Assembly: GCF_032598905.1 (NCBI RefSeq)
Contig: NZ_CP122458.1
Span: forward strand, 8,209,001-8,273,000
DNA length: 64,000 bases
Origin: Streptomyces sp. 11x1
Lineage (GTDB): Bacteria > Actinomycetota > Actinomycetes > Streptomycetales > Streptomycetaceae
Direction of reading: 5' to 3'
Shown here: positions 46,337 through 56,515 of the stretch, piece after piece
Position numbering within the stretch: position 1 is the first letter of the stretch
Layout: every line of letters begins with the position of its first letter
Program-made: the position numbers and the translations under genes
Notes under the pieces: generated by a model
Told to the model about the DNA's origin: nothing
Databases searched by the model: none
Seen by the model: the letters and a program-made list of their open reading frames with translations, nothing else

Positions 46337-49291
46337 ATGAGACGAAGAGCGAGATCGATCCTCGCTGCCGGCGCGCTCCTGCTGGGCGGTGGTGCGGGAC
46401 TCGCACCGCTCGCTCAGGCGGCCGAGAACGACGGCTCGGACGCGGAAGAGGTCAAGGTCTTCCGGGCCGAGGTGACGAAGAAGCAGATACCGCTGCTGCT
46501 CGCGGCCGGGCAGGACGGTCACGAACTCAGCGAGCAGGCGCCGGAGAAGGGCACCGCCTCGGTCGAGGTCTACCTCACCGACAAGCAGGCGGACGCCCTG
46601 GAGGAGCAGGGCGTCGAGCTGACGGAACACCGCCTCAGCAGCAAGGCCGAGGCGCGCGTCGAAGCCGCGGGCGACGGGGTCTACCGCCCCTACAGCGGCG
46701 CCGGCAACCTCAAGGAGGAGATCCTCCGGACGGGTCAGGAGCACCCCTCCCTGACCAAGGTGGTCTCCCTCGGCAAGTCCCTGCGGGGCCAGGACATCCT
46801 CGCGGTCAAACTGACCAAGAACGCGAAGAAGACCAAGGACGGCGCCAAGCCGTCGGTGCTGTACCTGTCCAACCAGCACGCCCGTGAGTGGATCACGCCG
46901 GAGATGACCCGGCGCCTGATGCACCACTACCTGGACAACTACAAGACGGACAAGCGGATCAAGAAGATCGTCGACTCCACCGAGCTGTGGTTCGTGATCT
47001 CCGCCAACCCGGACGGCTACGACTTCACCCACCGGGCCGACGGCAATCGCCAGTGGCGCAAGAACCTGCGGGACGTCAACGGCGACAACGCCATCACCGT
47101 CGGCGACGGCGTCGACCTCAACCGCAACTTCGCCTACAAGTGGGGCTACGACAACGAGGGTTCCTCCCCGTTCCCCACCAGCGAGACCTACCGCGGCGAC
47201 GGCCCGAACTCGGAGCCCGAGACCAAGGTCCTGGACGCCTTCGAGAAGCGCATCGGCTTCGAGTACGGCATCAACTACCACTCGGCCGCAGAACTCATCC
47301 TCTACGGCGTCGGCTGGCAGGTGGCCAGCCCCAGCCCGGACGACGTGCTCTACAAGTCGCTGGCCGGCACCCCGGAGAACCCCGCGATCCCCGGCTACCA
47401 CCCGCAGCTCTCCTCCGAGCTGTACACGACGAACGGCGAGGCGAACGGCCACGCCTCCAATGTCAACGGCGCGGCGTTCTTCACCCCCGAGATGTCGACC
47501 TGCCAGACCGCGTCGAACATCGACCCGGACGACGCCTGGAAGCCCGAGGACTGCGCCTCGGTCTTCACGTTCCCGGACGACGAGAAGCTGATCCAGCAGG
47601 AGTTCGAGAAGAACATCCCGTTCGCGCTCTCCGTCGCCGAGTCCGCGGTCAAGCCCGACCAGCCGAAGTCCTCGGTCGGCATCGGCGCCCCCGACTTCAC
47701 CCCGGCCGCCTTCACCACGTCGTACTCGCGCGGCGCCGACCAGACGATCTCCGTCGTCGCCCGCAGGTCCGTGCGCGACAAGGAGCTGAGGTACCGGATC
47801 AACGGCCGCGGTCCCACGTACGACCAGACGCTCAAGGCATGGAAGGGCGGCGAGACGTTCGGCGGCGCCGACAACCTGTACTTCGACGAGTACCGGGCCA
47901 AGGTGCAGGACGGCGAGCCGGGCGACAAGGTCGAGGTCTGGTTCACCGGTGAGACGAAGAGCGGCAAGCCCACGAAGAGCGAGCGCTTCACCTACACGAT
48001 CGCCGAACGCCCCAAGGCCGACACGCTCGTCGTCGCCGAGGAGGGCGCGACCGCGACCCAGACGCAGGTCTATGTGGACGCGCTGAAGGCCAACGGCAAG
48101 AAGGCGCTCGTCTGGGACGTCGCGACGCAGGGCGCGCCCGACGCGCTCGGCGTACTGAAGCACTTCAAGCAGGTCGTGCACTACACGGGCGCCGTCCGGC
48201 CGGGCGTCGCCACCCAGCTCGCCCTGCGCGCCTATCTCAACGAGGGCGGCAAGCTGATCGAGGCGGGCGAGAGCGCCGGCGGCGCCGTCGACCTCGGCGG
48301 CGGCACCCTGTCGAACGATTTCAGCCAGTACTACCTGGGTGCCTACAGCCGTACCTCCCTGCCGAACGCCACCGCCTTCGCCGGTCTCGCGAAGCTCGAC
48401 GGCTTCTCGGGAACCCTCGGCGACGCGCCCGGCAACCCGCTGAACACCGCCGGATCGTTCGGCGTCACCTCCGACGCGCTGCCCGTGGAGACGTTCCCGC
48501 AGTTCAAGAGCGCCGGCGCGGGCCAGTACCCCGGGACGGTCAACCCGTACGGTCCGTACGAGGGCGCGTCCATGGCGGCCGCCACGCACACCGACTACGC
48601 CTGGAACCGTCTCACCCGCACCGTCGACCTCACCTCGGTCACCGCGGCGGACAAGCCGACCCTGCGCACCCAGCTGCTGTGGAGCACGGAGGAGGGTTAC
48701 GACCACGCCCTCCTGGAGGCGCACACCGTCGGCGCGGACGACTGGACGACGCTGCCGGACACCGGCGGCGCCACCTCCACCGCCGTGCCCACCGAGTGCG
48801 AGGCCGGGTTCTTCGTCCAGGGGCACCCGGCGCTGAAGCGGTATCTGACCGTGGGCTCCGGGGGCTGCACGCCCAGCGGCACCAGTGGCGCCTGGAACAG
48901 CTTCACCGGGGCCTCGGACGGCTGGCAGCAGGTCGAGTTCGACCTGTCCGCGTACGCCGGCAAGAAGGTCGAGGTGTCGCTCAGCTATGTCACCGACCCC
49001 GGCAGCGGTGGTCGCGGTCTCCTCGCCGACAACGCCACCGTCGTCATCGGGGGCGCGCCCGGCGCGGTCGAGGGCTTCGAGACGTCGCTCGGCGCCTGGA
49101 GCACCCCCGGCCCGCCGGCGGGCAGCCCGGCCGTCGTGAAGGACTGGGGACTGTCGGGTGAACTGTTCAAGACCTTCGGCGCGGTCACCACGGACGACAC
49201 GGTGCTGCTGGGCTTCGGTCTGGAGCAGGTCGTCTCGGCGGCCGACCGCAAGGCGCTGCTCGGCAAGGCTCTGGCGGCGTTGAAGAACTGA
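46337..49291 (+). CDS. Secreted M14 zinc carboxypeptidase with C-terminal extension
   Basis: A 984-residue exported protein: signal peptide about 1-29, propeptide-like region about 35-110, and an M14 peptidase domain about 115-440. Zinc ligands H181 and E184 are in NQHAREW, with the third His in NYHSAAEL and the catalytic Glu in FFTPEMSTC. The remaining ~540 residues contain an Ig-like domain, a glutamine-amidotransferase-like alpha/beta region (TLVVAEEGATATQTQVYVDAL in part) and a beta-sandwich near the end. It probably digests extracellular peptides. AAGGGGGG supports the ATG at 46337. It is monocistronic. Confidence 0.9.
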   Translation: MRRRARSILAAGALLLGGGAGLAPLAQAAENDGSDAEEVKVFRAEVTKKQIPLLLAAGQDGHELSEQAPEKGTASVEVYLTDKQADALEEQGVELTEHRLSSKAEARVEAAGDGVYRPYSGAGNLKEEILRTGQEHPSLTKVVSLGKSLRGQDILAVKLTKNAKKTKDGAKPSVLYLSNQHAREWITPEMTRRLMHHYLDNYKTDKRIKKIVDSTELWFVISANPDGYDFTHRADGNRQWRKNLRDVNGDNAITVGDGVDLNRNFAYKWGYDNEGSSPFPTSETYRGDGPNSEPETKVLDAFEKRIGFEYGINYHSAAELILYGVGWQVASPSPDDVLYKSLAGTPENPAIPGYHPQLSSELYTTNGEANGHASNVNGAAFFTPEMSTCQTASNIDPDDAWKPEDCASVFTFPDDEKLIQQEFEKNIPFALSVAESAVKPDQPKSSVGIGAPDFTPAAFTTSYSRGADQTISVVARRSVRDKELRYRINGRGPTYDQTLKAWKGGETFGGADNLYFDEYRAKVQDGEPGDKVEVWFTGETKSGKPTKSERFTYTIAERPKADTLVVAEEGATATQTQVYVDALKANGKKALVWDVATQGAPDALGVLKHFKQVVHYTGAVRPGVATQLALRAYLNEGGKLIEAGESAGGAVDLGGGTLSNDFSQYYLGAYSRTSLPNATAFAGLAKLDGFSGTLGDAPGNPLNTAGSFGVTSDALPVETFPQFKSAGAGQYPGTVNPYGPYEGASMAAATHTDYAWNRLTRTVDLTSVTAADKPTLRTQLLWSTEEGYDHALLEAHTVGADDWTTLPDTGGATSTAVPTECEAGFFVQGHPALKRYLTVGSGGCTPSGTSGAWNSFTGASDGWQQVEFDLSAYAGKKVEVSLSYVTDPGSGGRGLLADNATVVIGGAPGAVEGFETSLGAWSTPGPPAGSPAVVKDWGLSGELFKTFGAVTTDDTVLLGFGLEQVVSAADRKALLGKALAALKN

Positions 49292-49402
49292 GCGCCGACT
49301 GGGCCGAACGGCCGAGGAACGACCTCGCGGGCGGCCCTCCGGGCGTCTGAAATCAGATGATCGGGGGGCCGCTCAAAAGGTAATCACCTTGTAAAACCCG
49401 GG

Positions 49403-50571
<1,169 letters not shown>

Positions 50572-50601
50572 TCGGCAGAGCGGGCACTTCCGTGTGAGAG
50601 C

Positions 50602-50639
50602 AGGGCTCGGGCGGCGCAAGGACGCGTCGTCCGAGCCCT
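50602..50639 (+). terminator. Hairpin between gap and pgk
   Basis: A 16-bp near-perfect G/C stem (50602-50617 with 50624-50639, G-T pairs allowed) and a six-base loop, 30 bases after the gap stop and about 68 bases before pgk. It could be a partial terminator or an mRNA stabiliser separating gap from pgk expression. Confidence 0.6.
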
Positions 50640-50707
50640 GACTCACGTACACAAGCTGTTCCTCCTACGATCACGAGCACCACAAGTCCTCCTCGGGAGC
50701 CCTCTCC

Positions 50708-51919
50708 ATGAAGACGATCGACGAGCTCCTCGCCGAGCCAGTCGCCGGCCGGCGGGTCTTCGTCCGCGCCGACCTCAACGTGCCGCTCGACGGCACCACC
50801 ATCACCGACGACGGCCGGATCCGCGCCGTCCTGCCCACCGTGAAGGCACTCGCCGAGGCGGGCGCGCGCGTCGTCGTCGCCTCCCACCTGGGCCGCCCCA
50901 AGGGCGCCCCGGACCCGGCCTTCTCCCTCGCCCCGGCCGCCGCCCGCCTCGGTGAACTTCTCGGCGCCGACGTGGCGTTCGCGACCGACACGGTCGGCGA
51001 GTCCGCCACCGCCACGGTCGCCGGTCTGACCGACGGTCAGGTCGCGGTCGTCGAGAACCTTCGCTTCAACGCCGGCGAGACGAGCAAGGACGACGCCGAG
51101 CGCGGCGCCTTCGCCGATCAGCTGGCCGCCCTCGCGGACGTCTACGTCGGCGACGGCTTCGGCGCGGTGCACCGGAGGCACGCCTCGGTCTTCGACCTCC
51201 CGGCCCGGCTGCCGCACTACGCCGGGTACCTCATCGCCACCGAGGTCGGCGTCCTGAGGAAGCTCACCGACGACGTCCAGCGGCCCTACGTGGTCGCCCT
51301 CGGCGGCGCCAAGGTCTCCGACAAGCTCGCCGTCATCGACCAGCTGCTCGGCAAGGCCGACCGCATCCTCATCGGCGGCGGCATGGCCTACACCTTCCTC
51401 AAGGCCAAGGGCTACGAGGTCGGCAGCTCGCTCCTGCAGGAGGACCAGCTCGACGCGGTCACCGAGTACCTGGAGCGGGCGGAGAAGACCGGTGTCGAGC
51501 TGGTCCTGCCCGTCGACGCCGTCGTCGCGCCCGCCTTCCCGGACCTGAAGAGCAAGGCCCCGGCCGACGCCACCTCGGTCGCCGCGGACGCCATGCCGAC
51601 CGGACAGATGGGCCTGGACATCGGTCCGGAGTCCGCCACGCTGTACGCCTCGAAGATCGCGGACGCCGCCACCGTCTTCTGGAACGGCCCCATGGGCGTC
51701 TTCGAGCACCCCGATTTCGCCGAGGGCACCAAGGCCGTCGCCCAGGCGCTCCTCGACTCGGACGCCTTCACGGTCGTCGGAGGCGGCGACTCCGCCGCGG
51801 CCGTACGGATCCTGGGCTTCGACGAAAACGCATTCGGCCACATCTCTACCGGTGGCGGCGCCTCCCTCGAATACCTCGAGGGCAAGACGCTCCCCGGCCT
51901 CGCCGCACTGGAGGACTGA
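50708..51919 (+). CDS. pgk: Phosphoglycerate kinase
   Basis: A 403-residue PGK that transfers phosphate from 1,3-bisphosphoglycerate to ADP. The substrate-binding N-domain has RADLNVPL (family signature), SHLGRPKG and VENLRFNAGE. The nucleotide-binding C-domain has GGAKVSDKL, WNGPMGVFE and GGGDSAAAVR. The stop is six bases from the tpiA ATG, so the two are co-transcribed. ATG start with GGGAG upstream. Confidence 0.98.
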   Translation: MKTIDELLAEPVAGRRVFVRADLNVPLDGTTITDDGRIRAVLPTVKALAEAGARVVVASHLGRPKGAPDPAFSLAPAAARLGELLGADVAFATDTVGESATATVAGLTDGQVAVVENLRFNAGETSKDDAERGAFADQLAALADVYVGDGFGAVHRRHASVFDLPARLPHYAGYLIATEVGVLRKLTDDVQRPYVVALGGAKVSDKLAVIDQLLGKADRILIGGGMAYTFLKAKGYEVGSSLLQEDQLDAVTEYLERAEKTGVELVLPVDAVVAPAFPDLKSKAPADATSVAADAMPTGQMGLDIGPESATLYASKIADAATVFWNGPMGVFEHPDFAEGTKAVAQALLDSDAFTVVGGGDSAAAVRILGFDENAFGHISTGGGASLEYLEGKTLPGLAALED

Positions 51920-51925
51920 CCCTCA

Positions 51926-52702
51926 ATGAGCACGCGTACGCCCCTGATGGCGGGCAACTGGAAGATGAACCTCAACCACCTCGAGGCCATCGCGCACGTC
52001 CAGAAGCTCGCCTTCGCCCTCGCCGACAAGGACTACGAGGCCTGTGAGGTCGCGGTCCTGCCGCCCTTCACCGACCTGCGCTCGGTCCAGACCCTGGTCG
52101 ACGGCGACAAGCTCAAGATCAAGTACGGCGCCCAGGACCTCTCGGCCCACGACTCCGGCGCCTACACCGGCGAGATCTCCGGCCCGATGCTGGCCAAGCT
52201 CAAGTGCACGTTCGTGGCGGTCGGCCACTCCGAGCGCCGCCAGTACCACGACGAGACCGACGAGATCGTGGGCGCCAAGGTCAAGGCAGCCTTCAAGCAC
52301 GGCCTCACCCCGATCCTGTGCGTCGGCGAGGAGCTGGAGGTCCGCGAGGCGGGCAACCACGTCTCCCACACCCTCGCCCAGGTCGAGGGCGGCCTGAAGG
52401 ACGTACCCGCCGAGCACGCCGAGACCGTCGTCATCGCCTACGAGCCCGTCTGGGCCATCGGCACCGGCAAGGTCTGCGGTGCCGAGGACGCCCAGGAGGT
52501 GTGCGCGGCCATCCGCGGCAAGCTCGCCGAGCTGTACGACCAGGAGCTCGCCGACAAGGTCCGTATCCAGTACGGCGGCTCCGTCAAGGCCGGGAACGTC
52601 GCCGAGATCATGGCCCAGGCCGACATCGACGGTGCCCTCGTCGGCGGTGCCTCGCTGGACGCCGACGAGTTCGTCAAGATCGTGCGCTTCCGCGACCAGT
52701 GA
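51926..52702 (+). CDS. tpiA: Triosephosphate isomerase
   Basis: A 258-residue TIM barrel that interconverts dihydroxyacetone phosphate and glyceraldehyde 3-phosphate. Catalytic residues are in place: N11 and K13 in AGNWKMN, H101 in VGHSERR and E173 in [12 protein letters not shown]. The phosphate-binding [11 protein letters not shown] and LVGGASLD follow. It is the last gene of the pgk-tpiA unit, ended by a very large hairpin. Confidence 0.98.
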   Translation: MSTRTPLMAGNWKMNLNHLEAIAHVQKLAFALADKDYEACEVAVLPPFTDLRSVQTLVDGDKLKIKYGAQDLSAHDSGAYTGEISGPMLAKLKCTFVAVGHSERRQYHDETDEIVGAKVKAAFKHGLTPILCVGEELEVREAGNHVSHTLAQVEGGLKDVPAEHAETVVIAYEPVWAIGTGKVCGAEDAQEVCAAIRGKLAELYDQELADKVRIQYGGSVKAGNVAEIMAQADIDGALVGGASLDADEFVKIVRFRDQ

Positions 52703-52704
52703 GT

Positions 52705-52800
52705 CGCCGGGGCGCGGCCGGTGTCGACGAGCCGAGCGCGCGGAGGCCCGAAGGGCTGAGCACGGTCGGCTCGTCGACACCGGATCGGAGCGCCCCGGCG
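52705..52800 (+). terminator. Large composite hairpin after tpiA
   Basis: An inner perfect 18-bp stem (52718-52735 with 52766-52783) and an outer perfect 11-bp stem (52705-52715 with 52790-52800) share one axis, giving a ~96-nt structure that begins two bases after the tpiA stop codon. It is unusually long for a terminator. Confidence 0.7.
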
Positions 52801-52850
52801 GCGAACCGAAGACCAGTGAGTAGGCGGTAGCAGCGAGACGTCGTACTCTT

Positions 52851-52881
52851 GCGGGGACCGGCCGCCGCGGCCGGTCCCCGC
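52851..52881 (+). terminator. 13-bp hairpin just upstream of secG
   Basis: A perfect 13-bp stem (52851-52863 with 52869-52881) and a five-base loop, ending 34 bases before the secG start. It could be a second terminator for the glycolytic unit or a 5' structure of the secG mRNA if transcription starts near 52850. Confidence 0.5.
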
Positions 52882-52914
52882 AGTCCATCAGAATCCGAGG
52901 AAGTTGGTCCAGCC

Positions 52915-53151
52915 GTGGTTATGGGGTTCTCGATCGCCCTGATCGTCTTCAGCCTGCTGATGATGCTGCTGGTGCTGATGCACAAGGGCAAGGGCGGCGG
53001 CCTCTCCGACATGTTCGGTGGCGGTATGCAGTCCTCCGTCGGCGGCTCCTCGGTCGCCGAGCGCAACCTCGACCGGATCACCGTCGTGGTCGGTCTGCTC
53101 TGGTTCGCGTGCATTGTCGTACTCGGCATCCTGATGAAGGTCAACAACTGA
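52915..53151 (+). CDS. secG: Preprotein translocase subunit SecG
   Basis: A 78-residue SecG, the small subunit that helps SecA cycling in the SecYEG channel. There are two transmembrane helices (about 4-22 and 55-74) around a Gly-rich cytoplasmic loop HKGKGGGLSDMFGGG with the family pattern. GTG at 52915 gives the MVMGFS start; the ATG at 52921 is an alternative. The GAGGAA upstream is rather distant. The position between tpiA and rbpA/pgi matches the order known in Streptomyces. Confidence 0.92.
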   Translation: MVMGFSIALIVFSLLMMLLVLMHKGKGGGLSDMFGGGMQSSVGGSSVAERNLDRITVVVGLLWFACIVVLGILMKVNN

Positions 53152-53284
53152 CCCTCAGGCCGACACCGGCGAACAACGCGTCACGGACGCACCATTCCGC
53201 ACGTAAAGCCCCATGCCGGGTACGCGACTTCAAGCGCGGCCTATCATGGGGCTTGCGTCTGTGGGCGGGATGTAACTCCAATCA

Positions 53285-53313
53285 CTGGACGCGCGTTGGG
53301 CCTTACGTAGACT
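53285..53313 (+). promoter_or_regulatory. Probable HrdB-type promoter of rbpA
   Basis: CTGGAC at 53285-53290 and TAGACT at 53308-53313 with 17 bases between, predicting a start near 53320 and a leader of about 60 bases. Confidence 0.5.
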
Positions 53314-53325
53314 GAGGCGCTCGCA

Positions 53326-53352
53326 GCGAAGCGAAACGCCGACTCGCTTCGC
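53326..53352 (+). promoter_or_regulatory. Leader hairpin of rbpA
   Basis: GCGAAGCGA at 53326-53334 pairs perfectly with TCGCTTCGC at 53344-53352 (nine-base loop) inside the predicted 5' leader, ending about 15 bases before the GGGAG ribosome site. It could modulate translation. Confidence 0.45.
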
Positions 53353-53379
53353 CGCACCATCACGCAGGGAGTTACGACC

Positions 53380-53715
53380 GTGGCAAGTGGCAACGCGATC
53401 CGAGGAAGCCGGGTCGGGGCGGGGCCGATGGGCGAAGCCGAGCGCGGCGAGTCCGCACCCCGGCTGCGCATCTCCTTCTGGTGCTCCAACGGACACGAGA
53501 CCCAGCCGAGCTTCGCCAGCGACGCACAGGTCCCCGACACCTGGGACTGCCCGCGCTGCGGCTTCCCGGCCGGACAGGACCGGGACAACCCGCCGGACCC
53601 ACCGCGCACCGAGCCCTACAAGACGCACCTCGCGTACGTCCGCGAGCGGCGCAGCGACGCGGACGGCGAAGCGATCCTCGCCGAGGCGCTCGCCAAACTG
53701 CGGGGCGAGATCTAG
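53380..53715 (+). CDS. rbpA: RNA polymerase-binding protein RbpA
   Basis: A 111-residue RbpA, an actinobacteria-specific protein that binds RNA polymerase and the principal sigma factor and stabilises the open complex. It shows the disordered basic N-terminal tail (GNAIRGSRVG), a core with zinc-site residues (FWCSNGHE and WDCPRCGFPAG), and the C-terminal sigma-interaction segment KTHLAYVRERRSDADGE. The GTG at 53380 has GGGAG seven bases upstream. It is monocistronic, bounded by its own promoter and a terminator. Confidence 0.96.
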   Translation: MASGNAIRGSRVGAGPMGEAERGESAPRLRISFWCSNGHETQPSFASDAQVPDTWDCPRCGFPAGQDRDNPPDPPRTEPYKTHLAYVRERRSDADGEAILAEALAKLRGEI

Positions 53716-53723
53716 GCAGTACA

Positions 53724-53752
53724 CCGGCCGGGCACCCAGGGTGCCCGGCCGG
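53724..53752 (+). terminator. Terminator after rbpA
   Basis: Perfect 14-bp palindromic arms (53724-53737 and 53739-53752) start nine bases after the rbpA stop. Confidence 0.8.
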
Positions 53753-53962
53753 ATGTGTTCGGGGCGGTCGACCTGCTCGCCGTCGCCTTCTTCGTCCTGT
53801 CCGTCGTCGCGCTGACACCGGTGCTCCAGGCGGACGTATCTGTTGTTGTGCCGTACGACCGGAGTACGACAGCTTGTGTTCCGTCGTGATCAATTAGGTT
53901 GGAACGGCAGCGGGGCAAGGTACGCAGGCAGGACCAGGTAGGAAAGAAGGCTGAAGTCCGAG

Positions 53963-55618
53963 ATGAACGCAGAAAGCCGTACCAGGCTCAACCAGACGCC
54001 CGAGTGGACCGCGCTGGCCGAGCACCGGGAGCAGCAGGGCGACGTCCAGCTGCGTGAGCTGTTCGCGGCCGACCCGGGGCGCGGCGCCGGGTACACACTG
54101 GAGGTCGGCGATCTGCACGTCGACTACTCCAAGCATCTGGTCACCGACGAGACGCTGCGGCTGCTGCGCGAGCTGGCCGCCGCGACCGACGTGTTCGGGC
54201 TGCGGGACGCCATGTTCCGCGGCGAGAAGATCAACACCACCGAGGACCGTGCCGTCCTGCACATCGCGCTGCGCGCCCCGCGCGACGCGGTCATCGAGGT
54301 CGACGGCGAGAACGTGGTGCCCGGCGTGCACGCCGTGCTCGACAAGATGGCCGGCTTCGCCGAGCGCATCCGCTCCGGTGAGTGGACCGGCCACACGGGC
54401 AGGCGTATCAAGAACGTCGTCAACATCGGGATCGGCGGCTCCGACCTCGGCCCGGCGATGGCGTACGAGGTGCTGCGCTCCTGCACCGACCGCGATCTGA
54501 CGGTCCGCTTCGTGTCCAACGTGGACGGGGCGGATCTGCACGAGGCGGTGCGGGACCTGGACGCCGCGGAGACGCTGTTCATCATCGCCTCCAAGACGTT
54601 CACCACGATCGAGACGATCACCAACGCGACCTCCGCGCGCGACTGGCTGCTCACCGAGCTGAAGGCCGGCCCCGAGGCTGTCGCCAAGCACTTCGTGGCG
54701 CTGTCGACGAACGCTCAGAAGGTGTCGGACTTCGGTATCGACACCGCCAACATGTTCGAGTTCTGGGACTGGGTCGGCGGCCGCTACTCGTTCGACTCGG
54801 CGATCGGGCTGTCCCTGATGATCGCGATCGGTCCCGACCGCTTCCGGGAGATGCTCGACGGGTTCCACCTCGTCGACGAGCACTTCCGCACGGCACCCGC
54901 CGAGTCCAATGTGCCGCTGCTGCTCGGCCTGTTGGGGATCTGGTACGGCAACTTCCACGACGCCCAGTCGCACGCGGTGCTGCCGTACAGCCACTACCTG
55001 TCCAAGTTCACGGCCTACCTCCAGCAGCTGGACATGGAGTCCAACGGCAAGTACGTGGGCCGGGACGGGGTGCCTGTGGAGTGGCAGACCGGGCCGGTGG
55101 TCTGGGGCACGCCCGGGACGAACGGGCAGCACGCGTACTACCAGTTGATCCACCAGGGCACCAAGCTGATCCCGGCGGACTTCATCGGGTTCGCCGAGCC
55201 GGTCGCCGAGCTGAGCGACACGCTCAAGGCCCAGCACGACCTCCTGATGGCCAACTTCTTCGCCCAGACCCAGGCACTGGCCTTCGGCAAGACGCCGGAC
55301 GAGGTGCGGGCGGAGGGCGTGCCGGAGGAGCTGGTGCCGCACAAGACGTTCAAGGGCAACCACCCGACGACCACGATCCTGGCCAAGGAGCTGACCCCGT
55401 CGGTCCTCGGTCAGCTCATCGCGCTGTACGAGCACAAGGTGTTCGTCCAGGGCGCCGTCTGGAACATCGACTCCTTCGACCAGTGGGGGGTCGAGCTGGG
55501 CAAGGTTCTCGCCAAGCGCGTCGAGCCGGCCCTCACGGAAGGCGCCGAGGTGCCGGGTCTGGACGAGTCCACGAAGGCCCTGGTCGCCAAGTACCGGGCG
55601 CTGCGCGGTCGGAGCTAG
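53963..55618 (+). CDS. pgi: Glucose-6-phosphate isomerase
   Basis: A 551-residue PGI that interconverts glucose 6-phosphate and fructose 6-phosphate. It contains [11 protein letters not shown], the phosphate-site [22 protein letters not shown], the catalytic Glu in [11 protein letters not shown] and the PGI signature [20 protein letters not shown] (in part) and late Lys in [16 protein letters not shown]. The ATG at 53963 is used; AGGAAAG lies upstream. The 210 bases before the gene, after the rbpA terminator, include a short hydrophobic frame but no convincing gene. Confidence 0.97.
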   Translation: MNAESRTRLNQTPEWTALAEHREQQGDVQLRELFAADPGRGAGYTLEVGDLHVDYSKHLVTDETLRLLRELAAATDVFGLRDAMFRGEKINTTEDRAVLHIALRAPRDAVIEVDGENVVPGVHAVLDKMAGFAERIRSGEWTGHTGRRIKNVVNIGIGGSDLGPAMAYEVLRSCTDRDLTVRFVSNVDGADLHEAVRDLDAAETLFIIASKTFTTIETITNATSARDWLLTELKAGPEAVAKHFVALSTNAQKVSDFGIDTANMFEFWDWVGGRYSFDSAIGLSLMIAIGPDRFREMLDGFHLVDEHFRTAPAESNVPLLLGLLGIWYGNFHDAQSHAVLPYSHYLSKFTAYLQQLDMESNGKYVGRDGVPVEWQTGPVVWGTPGTNGQHAYYQLIHQGTKLIPADFIGFAEPVAELSDTLKAQHDLLMANFFAQTQALAFGKTPDEVRAEGVPEELVPHKTFKGNHPTTTILAKELTPSVLGQLIALYEHKVFVQGAVWNIDSFDQWGVELGKVLAKRVEPALTEGAEVPGLDESTKALVAKYRALRGRS

Positions 55619-55626
55619 CGGGATGG

Positions 55627-55669
55627 GGGTGGGGAAACGGGCGGCCGCGCGTCGCCCGCTTCCCCACCC
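55627..55669. terminator. Bidirectional terminator between pgi and the leftward operon
   Basis: Outer 10-bp arms (GGGTGGGGAA at 55627-55636 and TTCCCCACCC at 55660-55669) enclose a second CGGGCG/CGCCCG pair, nine bases after the pgi stop and fifteen before the stop of the convergent reductase gene. Confidence 0.8.
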
Positions 55670-55683
55670 GGTTCCGGTGGGCC

Positions 55684-56400
55684 TCAGTGGCCCATGCCGG
55701 CGCCCCCGTCGACCGGGATCACGGCACCGCGTACGTAACCCGCGCCGGCCAGGAAGGCCACCGCCTCGGCGACCTCCTCCGGGGTGCCCAGGCGCCCGGC
55801 GGGGGTGGTGCTCAGCAGTGCGCGGCGCTGTTCCGGGGTGAGGGCGCGGCTCATGTCCGTGTCGGTGAGCCCCGGGGCGACGACGTTGCAGGTGATGTCC
55901 CGGGGACCGAGCTCCCGCGTGAGGGAGCGGGCGAAGCCGACCAGGCCGGCCTTCGCCGCCGCGTAGTTGGTCTGGCCCGGCGAGCCGTTCAGGGCGGCCG
56001 TGGACGAGATCAGCACGATCCGGCCGTGGCCCACGCGCAGCATGCCGCGCACCGCGCGCTGCGCGACCCGGAAGGCCCCGGTGAGGTCGGTGTCGACGAC
56101 GGAGGTGAAGTCCTCCTCGGACATCCGCAGCAGCAGCCGGTCCCGGGCGGCGCCGGCGTTCGCGACCAGAACGGTGACCGGGCCGTGGGCCGTCTCGGCC
56201 TCCTTGAAGGCCTGGTCGATCAGGCCGCCGTCGGTCACGTCGCACCGTACGGAGAGGAAGCCCTCGGAGGCGGGCGGCGCCTCGTTGCGGTAGGTCACCG
56301 TCACCCGGTCTCCGGCCCCGGCGAAGCGGCGGGCTATGGCGAGTCCGATTCCTCTGTTGCCACCGGTGACGAAGACCGAGCGGGGGGTGGGCCGTGCCAT
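55684..56400 (-). CDS. FabG-like short-chain dehydrogenase (beta-ketoacyl-ACP reductase type)
   Basis: A 238-residue classical SDR. It has the cofactor motif TGGNRGIG (12-19), NAG (81-83) and the catalytic S133, Y146 and K150 in ISSTAALNGSPGQTNYAAAK. The overall pattern (AFRVAQRAVRGMLR, PGLTDTDM) is that of 3-oxoacyl-ACP reductases, and the short length suits a discrete reductase acting on carrier-bound ketones. It is the last gene of the leftward operon and is separated from the exporter gene by 115 bp with a small tandem repeat. In context it may reduce a growing polyketide or fatty chain (inference). Confidence 0.85.
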   Translation of the reverse strand: MARPTPRSVFVTGGNRGIGLAIARRFAGAGDRVTVTYRNEAPPASEGFLSVRCDVTDGGLIDQAFKEAETAHGPVTVLVANAGAARDRLLLRMSEEDFTSVVDTDLTGAFRVAQRAVRGMLRVGHGRIVLISSTAALNGSPGQTNYAAAKAGLVGFARSLTRELGPRDITCNVVAPGLTDTDMSRALTPEQRRALLSTTPAGRLGTPEEVAEAVAFLAGAGYVRGAVIPVDGGAGMGH

Positions 56401-56466
56401 GAGGTGCTCCCTTCTGTACGTGCGGGGGCTCAGGTCGTCGATGTGCCTGGGTCGATGTGCGTGGTT

Positions 56467-56509
56467 CGGGTTCGTCCGTGTACGTGGCCCGGGTTCGTCC
56501 GTGTACGTG
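56467..56509. repeat. Two-copy 20-bp direct repeat between exporter and FabG-like genes
   Basis: The same 20 bases occur at 56467-56486 and 56490-56509, a period of 23 bp. A shorter related GTACGTG/GTGCGTG pattern continues on both sides. It is the only non-overlapping junction of the operon. Confidence 0.6.
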
Positions 56510-56515
56510 CGGAGC

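Noticed and set aside
46196..48826. 876-codon frame antisense to the M14 peptidase
   Set aside because: Mirror frame; the M14 protein has its signal peptide and zinc ligands on the plus strand.
53260..53300. SigR-type promoter (GGAAT-N18-GTT) for rbpA
   Set aside because: rbpA is SigR-controlled in S. coelicolor, but the best candidate GGGAT...GTT has a 23-base spacer and does not fit.
53753..53890. Short hydrophobic frame after the rbpA terminator
   Set aside because: It encodes a TM-like stretch (DLLAVAFFVLSVVALTPVLQ) but has no start with a ribosome site and stops after ~45 codons. A remnant is possible but unsupported.
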